Source: Lantana camara (lineage: Eukaryota; Streptophyta; Magnoliopsida; Lamiales; Verbenaceae). Taken from it: a DNA stretch of 64,000 nt. The notes beneath the pieces are model-generated. The model worked only from the letters and a program-made list of their open reading frames with translations, searched no databases and had not been told where the DNA came from. The position numbers and the translations under genes were made by a program. The first letter of the stretch is position 1; every line of letters starts with the position of its first letter. Where the stretch lies: the NCBI GenBank assembly GCA_037501455.1, contig CM074855.1:26623001-26687000 (forward strand), read 5' to 3'. Positions 56,520 to 64,000 of this stretch are shown one piece after another.

Positions 56520-59169
56520 TGTGACACCCTGTCCGCTCGAACGTATAGGTTTGTGCCACGTGTGAGTTTAATTATCGTATTTTCATTTATTTTGCATATT
56601 AATTGATGCATTTATATTTGAATTATATTTCCTTATTCAATTCATATATGAATTATTTAAATTATTTGAAAAGAATATGCCCTATTTGAATTTATGATAT
56701 GAATTCTTTGGAATTGCGAGAATTTGTGAATTATGAATTTGAATCCCGAGCATGCTAATTTCGTGAATTATGTGATATATATGATTTTAGGACTTAATTG
56801 TATGTTTTAAACTTGATTTGGACTTGTTTGGACTCAATTGAACTTTTGTTCAAACTTTTGGGCTACTCTTAAGTCATTAATTCCTAACTTGAGGTCGGGA
56901 ACTCGGATTCGAGTTTTGTCTTTGCCGTTCGACTCGAATCAACGATTTGGACCCAATGGAATAAGCCTTGTAAATTTTTTATGCCGTTTCGGACCCCAAC
57001 GATGTAAATTTCAGCCCCGCATACCTAATACGCACCTATGAGCCACTTGAGAGCTATGGAACCTATTCTTTGTCCTTACTTTGACTATTATACACCCTAA
57101 AATCCATCTGTTTCTCCCTCGCTCAGCTGAAGTTTGAACTAAACCCCCAAGAGAAGAAGAAGAAGACCCTTCTCGCGAACTTGAAGCCATGCGGTGTCAG
57201 CAACCCTTCCTGCGAGCAGACACGTTTGTGTCTCAGAGGCTCAATTCTCTGTACTGATACACGGCCATGTCTCCTTTTATGCATGGGAAGAGACACGGTC
57301 GTGTCTTAGCCCTGACTTCGAACCATTTTGGTTTTGTGCTGAGACATGGCCGTGTCTCATTTTGTTCTTCGGAGGAGACATGGCCATGTCACACTCTTGT
57401 GTGTGACTGCTATGCTTTTTCATTTTCATTCGCTTGTTTCGTTATTTTCTTGCTTCCTATATAACTTCTAAATGTTATTATCATGTTATATTATGTGTTA
57501 ATTGATTGTATTAAATTTTCGAAGCAATTTGATATGATTTGAACAAGTTATGAATCAATATGCCTTAAGTGGTACGTTTACGCACTTCATATGCATACAT
57601 TGCATTCATGAGCATTGTCGGACATCTAATTGATTTTGGCCCGGTCTCTTCACTTTCTTTTGCTACAAGGTGAGGTTTAGGAATTTTTGTTTTAGTTATG
57701 AATCCTATGGCCATTATGTGATGTTTTCTCTCCCCACATGTGACTATATACTTGTTATATAGTTAAATAGGTATGTTTAAGCTATGTTTACGATCTTATG
57801 AATCCTCTTTAAGTTTATGAAATTGGTATAAGTATGAGCATATGTAAGCTTTTGATTTGGGACCTTTGATACGTTTATGTTATGTATGAGCGAGGTATGC
57901 CCTGAAAGATGGGAAATTGGTTTGATTTGGTATGTTGGGCCCCGAGAAGTATGGATAAGAAATGCCCGGGACAGCAAGGGCCGTCGGGTTTGGCCTGTGC
58001 ATAGTTCCCTTTGAGGCATTCACGCGTCTCTGTTGGAGGTTGGGGATAACCGGGGAAAGCATATCGTAGGTTAGCTACCCCGTATGTACTTGCATTGTAG
58101 GTGGAGAGGGTTTGACTCCTTAAACACCATGGTTGTGAGGATGGATTTGTATTTGTGAATTCAGTTTTTATGTTATGTTATGAGGAGTTGGCGGAGGTCC
58201 ATACTCGTCGGACATTTGTTTCTGTTATGTATTGGTGGATTGTGAATCGAGTTAGGATCTCCTTTAAGTATTATATGCTAAGCTTTTGAAAATGATTTGG
58301 TATGCAAAACCCTAGCTCGGTTCATGACCATCCCTTTGTTATTTGCTATGCTCTATATGTATTTAGGTGTGGGTATGCGTTAGCCCCCTCACTCAGTCAA
58401 ATTTAGACTGACCCTCTCCTTAACACTTTAGTTGTAGGTGGCTCGAGTTACGCGGGTAAGTGTGTCCTGGTGTGACACTAGCTTGGATAGATGAGTTTGC
58501 ATATTATATGTTGCATTTTGATACTCTTGATTATGTATATGTTTACGATGGGGCACCTTTTGGGTGTGGGATGCTCGTTTAACCTCTGTATTCATCTCGT
58601 TCCTTATTTACCGCCAGTGAATTTCTATGAGCTGAGGAAGGGAAATGACGATCAACGGGTTCCGAAGAAAGCTGGGCCACTTCTACTTATCTTCACGTTT
58701 ATACTGGTGAATCAACTAAGATTTGTGGAACTAATCATGCATTTATGCGTGCGCCCGGAAACATAGGCCGGCTGCTGGGCATTTCTCTTCGATGAGCCAG
58801 ACTCGTTCGATTTTCACTCCTCTGAATCTCTTTCCCTTCGTCAACTAGACTTGAGAACAGCTCCTGAACCTTTTTTTTGTAAGGTTGTAATTTGGGATAA
58901 GTTGAATACTTTATGAAATTTTTGGGTCTTGGCCAATGTATATATACTAGTGTATGTTTAATGAGCTCTATTTGGATCCTGTTGCTTACTTCCGCATTTT
59001 TGTTACTTGTTTTGGCGTGCTCTATCTGTGTCTTAGCCCCGCTTAGCATAGTGTGTGTGTGTAGGTCCCCGTTCGCTTAGATTTGGGCTCATGTATGGAC
59101 TTCCATTTCATATGTGGGTTCGGGGTCTAGGTGCGGGGGATGTGGTGACCCATCACTCCGGGTGCTACA
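56520..59169 (+). repeat. Gypsy F 3' LTR
   Basis: 2,650 bp, ending GGTGCTACA, followed by TSD TCGTG. It keeps the palindrome array (57219-57390) and carries a segment of about 780 bp (58130-58905) absent from the 5' LTR. It lacks a block corresponding to about 50065-50610 of the 5' LTR. Confidence 0.9.
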
Positions 59170-59397
59170 TCGTGCATCTCCAACTACTCTCAAAGTTCAA
59201 GATCTCAAGCTTCAAGATATCTCGATTTGAAGGGGAGGATTGTTAAATTTTACATTGATAGAATTTTTTCTTTTTCCTGTGTTTCTGTTGCAAGCTGAGC
59301 TCCAGCTTGAGGGGGAGTATGAGAATTAGTTATTAGGGGTACACTACTTTGGGCTTATGGGCCTAACCTAGGCTTTAATCTTAGGCTATATATTTGT

Positions 59398-60385
<988 letters not shown>

Positions 60386-61091
60386 AGAATAATGGAAGGG
60401 GTAGAAGAGGCAAATGAGTCACAGTATCAACACCTGGTGGGGAAACTGATCTACTTGTCCCACAGCAGACCCGACATCGCCTTTGTTGTTGGGGTGTTAA
60501 GTTAGTTCATGCACCGATCTTAGATGAAACATATGGATGCGACACTCAGAGTGTGTCGGTAACTAAAGGGGTGTCCGAGAAGAGGTTTCATTTTCCAGAA
60601 ACACGGGCACTTAGAGAATTGAGGCTTACACAAATGCAAATTGGATTGGAAGTCCAGGTGATCGGAGATCGACTTCTGGCTATTTCACATTAGTGGGGGA
60701 AACGTTGTAACATGGAAAAGTAAGCAGCAAAAGGTAGTGGCTCTCTCGAGTGCAGAGGTGGAGTTCCGGGGGGATTGCTCGTGGGGTAGCAGAGATCCTT
60801 TGGATGAGGAAGTTACTTATAGAGATCGGCATTCCTCCAACCAGAGTGTACAACCTATTGTGTGTCAACCGGGCTGAAATCAGTATATTCAAGAACCCCG
60901 TACAACACGATCGTACGATGCATGTGGAAATGGATCGACATTTTATAAAGGAAAAGATCAAGGAAGGGGTTATTGAGCTTCCATTCGTGAGTTCAGAGGA
61001 CCAACTGGCGGATATCTTGACAAAAGCAGTTAACGGTAGGATCTTTGGAGAGGTCTTGAGCAAGTTGTACATCGGGGATCTAGCTACATAA
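60386..61091 (+). pseudogene. Copia D RNase H
   Basis: Continuation of the RT frame cut at 46911: ESQYQHLVGKLIYLSHSRPD (60445-60470), IAFVVGVLS, then stop and frameshifts. VVALSSAEVEFRGD at about 60736-60776. The final part EILWMRKLLIEIGIPP, FIKEKIKEGVIELPFVSSE and QLADILTKAV in 60750-61091 is a complete C-terminus ending at TAA 61089-61091. Confidence 0.87.
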
Positions 61092-61092
61092 T

Positions 61093-61103
61093 TTGAGGGG
61101 GAG
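61093..61103 (+). other. Copia D polypurine tract
   Basis: TTGAGGGGGAG, directly before the 3' LTR start TGTAGACATATGG at 61104. Confidence 0.85.
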
Positions 61104-61276
61104 TGTAGACATATGGTAAGCTAGAAATTATGGGTTGTGTGATCGGGTGATTATGTACAGTGATTTACTTTTCTTTCCTAGCATAGTTTGTGTATTGTAT
61201 TTATACATTCTTGTACGATATATTCTTTACGCAATGAAATTAAAAAAAAAAAAAAAAAAAAAACCTTCCCAAAACA
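61104..61276 (+). repeat. Copia D 3' LTR, truncated, with expanded A-run
   Basis: Matches the 5' LTR from TGTAGACATATGG up to CCCAAAACA. An A-run of 22 (61242-61263) replaces AAGAAAAACCC-type bases of the 5' copy. The last roughly 20 bases are absent, replaced by gypsy E gag from about 61277. Confidence 0.8.
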
Positions 61277-61891
61277 CTCTCGAAACCTCGTGATATGAGG
61301 TGCATACTTTTCAAGTCGGTTAAAAATGGCAATGTACTGAGCCACTGAACGGCTACCCTGCTTCAAGTTCATGAATTCTTGCTCCTTTCTCTCTCTCACC
61401 ACCTTGGGCACAAAACACTCTCGAAACTCTCTTTTGAAGACTTCCCACGTAATCTCCTCTTCATCAACCTCTAACTTCTCCCTCGACCTCTCCCACCAAT
61501 CATAAGCTTCGCCATCCAATTGAAATACGGCGAACTGAACCTTCTCTTGGGTGGTAAATTGTCGAACTCCAAATATCCTTTCTATTCTCGTCAGCCATCC
61601 CTCCGATATCTCATCATCAATTGAGCCAGAAAACCGTGGAGGGTTGTAACTTAGAAATATCCCATGAGGATCCCTATGATTGTTGTTATTCAACGGAGCC
61701 GGTTGTTCAACGGGTTGTGGTGGGGGAGCTTGAGCTCTCCTATGCTCGACATAATTAAATACCGCTTCCATAAAGTTTCCCATATCCATCGGAGGCGATT
61801 GTGGTTGTTGTTCTTGTTGTTGTGGTGTAGGAGATCGATTACGATGTCGGTGTCGCCCCGGTGATCTCTCACGATGTCTACGCGGGGGCAT
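61277..61891 (-). pseudogene. Gypsy E gag, N-terminal part
   Basis: ATG at 61891 opens MPPRRHRERSPGRHRHRNRS, then a Pro/Gln-rich linker and the capsid (YNPPRFSGSIDDEISEGWL, WERSREKLEVDEEEITW, VFKREFRECFVPKVVRERKE, EFMNLKQGSRSVAQYIA). The frame ends in HITRFRECF, where 17 bases duplicate the REFRECF coding sequence 141 bp upstream in the gene and pass into copia D. The gag is therefore cut at its C-terminal third; zinc knuckle and pol are absent from this window. Closely resembles the gypsy F gag. Confidence 0.85.
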
Positions 61892-62117
61892 CCTATTCAG
61901 AAAACACTGAAATGGGTGTTATCCTTAGTTAATGCATGAAAATGCAATTAGTTCAATCAAGATCGAAGTATAGAGCACATAAGCACGTATAAAATGCATA
62001 AGAGATGCATATGCAATCACATTGTCAATTAGTCCTAAAGCCGAACGACCTAAACTGACTCACACGACACTAGAGCCCGGGTTTTGCAACCCTTAGCTCT
62101 GATACCACTTAAAGGAT
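61892..62117 (-). other. Gypsy E leader with Met-tRNA primer site
   Basis: Minus-strand TGGTATCAGAGCT (62108-62096) lies 10 bases inside the LTR end and matches the Met-tRNA primer site. The rest of the leader up to the gag ATG at 61891 has no ORF. Confidence 0.8.
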
Positions 62118-64000
62118 GTAACGCCCGAGCGTGAGGCGCCACATCCCCCGCACCGAGACCCGACCCGCATAGGAAATGGAAATTTCCTACACGTGCCAAA
62201 TCACGGCGAACGAGGACACAACACACACGCTAAGCTAGGCGGAAGCTAACCCTTAAACCAAACAATAACCAACATGAATTAAAATCGAGAAACAAATGCA
62301 ATAGCGGAAGCAATAAACATAAATATTCACATTGAGCATCCAAGCTCCAAAAATAGATCAACCTATACAATAAGTAGTAGTAATGCCATCATGGCTCAAA
62401 ATAGCATAATTCGCTCCATACTAATCCAAAATACAAAATATAAGTGCAAATGAGTGTAAAGGAAATGCTAGACACAAATGCAAGACCTAGACGACTCGAA
62501 TTCCCGCCTAGCACCTCCAAACCTGCATGAAACAACTGAAAACAAACCGGGTTCAGTCTAAAAGAGACTGGTGGGTATAAAAGCGGGGCATAAGTATAAA
62601 TATCGCGAAATTGAAACATATACATGCAAGCCCTAATCCTATAGAAGTTTGATAAGAAATTTCCCAAGCGGGCAAAACAAATAAAACATCCATGGGATTA
62701 CGACTATCATATTCATTCATAATTAACATAGGGTTTAAGGCCCGGCGAGTGGGCGTGCATCATCTCCAACCTTCTCCTCGTGTAATCATATTCATAAATT
62801 CATAAGTTGTCATACATAACATATGTGCACATACATAATGATCATAATCATTCATATACACCTTCTTCCTCCGGTGGTGGACGAGTTTGCAAGACTCGAC
62901 CACCTCATACATAATGGCTAGTGAGGTACATGAATCCTCAAAAGCCCGACTAGCGTTTCCTCGTCAAAACTCCTGACGAGATCCGTTTCGACGTAAAATG
63001 GTTGGAACTAGTGCACGGGTTCACCGTCGGCCCTTGCCTCCCCGGCTTACCACGATACACTAAGCTCCGGGGCCCGTGATCATAACATACATGCAATCTC
63101 GCCAAAACATAAGGTAGGTTTTCATGAAAGAAGGCTTAACAATCGAAAATCATAAGACTCTTTAAAAGACTCGATAAATATAAATATAACTTTTGGCTTA
63201 AAACGGTCACATAAGGGTTATATCGGGTCAAGATAACTATTAGTAGAGAAACCCACCTTAAACCGTCAAAAGAAGACACAAAAGCCTCAAGGATTGGCCT
63301 CGTCTCCAACCGGATCAAAATCTGTGCAAGAAAGGTGAAGTGAGACTCAAAATGACCAATTAAGACGCTCGGCAATGAAATGATCATGATATGAATGCAT
63401 AAAAGAGTATGTTATGTAATGAACATGTTCATGTGCACTATTAATGTCTTAAAGACATATAAACGTTCATTTCATTCATTCAATGAAGCATTCGTATTCA
63501 AACGAGTTCATATCTTTCACATTTCACATCAAATGAATCCATAAATTTAATAAAATGCTCAAATCACTCTATTTAACATATTAATAAATTATAAATATCA
63601 TAGAGGGGTAAAGAAAATATAAAACAAATCAATTAAACCACATATACATTCATGTATTGCAAAAAGAGAGCAAAAGGTCATATTTCACGTAGGTGCAGGA
63701 CAATTCATATTAAAATTCAAGTCATGAAATGTAACATGTACTGGAGCAATTAAATAACATAAATAAGACATAAAGGAGACCAAAGGATCAAATAAAAGGC
63801 AAAGAAAGACAAGGCAAAAACGCAACAGCAGCAGCAGCTCGTGAACGGCGGTTTATTCTTCATCTTTGCAGCTGAAAACTGACCCAAAACCAAGGCACAA
63901 CAAGGGATACACATAGAGCAACATATATACTGCAAAGCCATGCCATAATACATGAAAAAGAACACAAAAATCCCAACATTTCAGTCCCCAAAACGTGATA
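62118..64000 (-). repeat. Gypsy E 5' LTR, extending beyond the window
   Basis: On the minus strand the LTR ends GGGCGTTACA at 62118, like GCTACA of gypsy F, and upstream text (TAGCTTAGCGTGTGTGTTGTGTCC) is homologous to the F LTR end. No ORF in it has a domain; the frames at 62389-62667 and 63136-63387 are LTR sequence. The start of this LTR is outside the window. I do not see the palindrome array here. Confidence 0.75.

Larger units (their letters stand above)
47416..59169 (+). mobile_element. Gypsy F: chromovirus-type Ty3/gypsy element inserted in TRIM C
   Basis: The LTRs start TGTGAYACCC and end GCTACA (47416-51923 including a solo-LTR insertion; 56520-59169). Perfect 5-bp duplications TCGTG lie at 47411-47415 and 59170-59174. 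Met-tRNA-like primer site, gag, protease-RT-RNase H-integrase and a C-terminal chromodomain-like segment give a Tekay/Del-like chromovirus (lineage by resemblance only). Frameshifts are many. The two LTRs differ by large indels, each carrying blocks the other lacks. Confidence 0.92.

Noticed and set aside
61242..61263. LINE or SINE poly(A) tail
   Set aside because: Lies within copia D LTR homology on both sides; it is an expanded A-run of the LTR.
61277..61891. Gypsy E gag as the missing half of gypsy F
   Set aside because: Opposite strand, with its own primer site and LTR, and F already has its own gag.
62389..63387. Small host genes in the right end
   Set aside because: The frames lie in LTR sequence related to gypsy F and show no domains.

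Overview
The window is plant nuclear DNA (an angiosperm, probably a eudicot). It has L1-type LINEs, Ty1/copia elements primed by initiator Met-tRNA, an Athila-type Ty3/gypsy element primed by Asp-tRNA, chromodomain-type gypsy elements, and non-autonomous hAT and Mutator-like elements, plus fragments of two plant-like host genes. I see no intact host gene. Essentially every coding stretch belongs to a transposable element and nearly all are broken, so this is old, nested, probably heterochromatic repeat DNA.

Left block (1-37080). LINE-1 (minus strand) fills 1-4376 and runs off the left edge. LINE-2 (minus strand) is cut in two: its RNase H end is at 4377-4997 and its reverse transcriptase / zinc-finger part at 34339-37080. 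Between them sits copia A (4998-34338, LTRs about 366 bp, TSD CTATT/CGATT). Copia A is split in its gag by copia B (8230-29173, LTR about 1.9 kb, perfect TSD TGCAA). The 3' LTR of copia B is split by a minus-strand Athila-like gypsy element (17854-28290, LTRs 1.54 kb and about 98% identical by eye). The insertion order is therefore LINE-2, copia A, copia B, Athila. Copia A's leader also holds a hAT element. Copia B's RT holds a fragment of a host gene resembling an AFG1-type ATPase.

Middle block (37081-42792). This is AT-rich DNA with two more hAT-like elements (8-bp TSDs) and two Mutator-like foldback elements (9- to 10-bp TSDs), one of them a 369-bp near-perfect hairpin.

Right block (42793-64000). 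Copia D (42793-61276) is split in its pol by a TRIM-like element C with 127-bp LTRs and no coding. C is split by chromovirus F (47416-59169, TSD TCGTG). The 5' LTR of F is split by a solo LTR of the copia B family in opposite orientation (47439-49447, TSD CGCAC). Between the truncated 3' LTR of C and the rest of copia D lies an intronless fragment of a DDX3-type DEAD-box helicase. Copia D abuts, through a rearranged junction, the gag and 5' LTR of a minus-strand relative of F (gypsy E), which runs off the right edge.

No gene set here forms a working pathway. The biology is in the nesting order, in the host-gene fragments and their repair-like junctions, and in regulatory-looking sequence inside LTRs and leaders (G-box cluster, palindrome arrays). 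I found no convincing new system.
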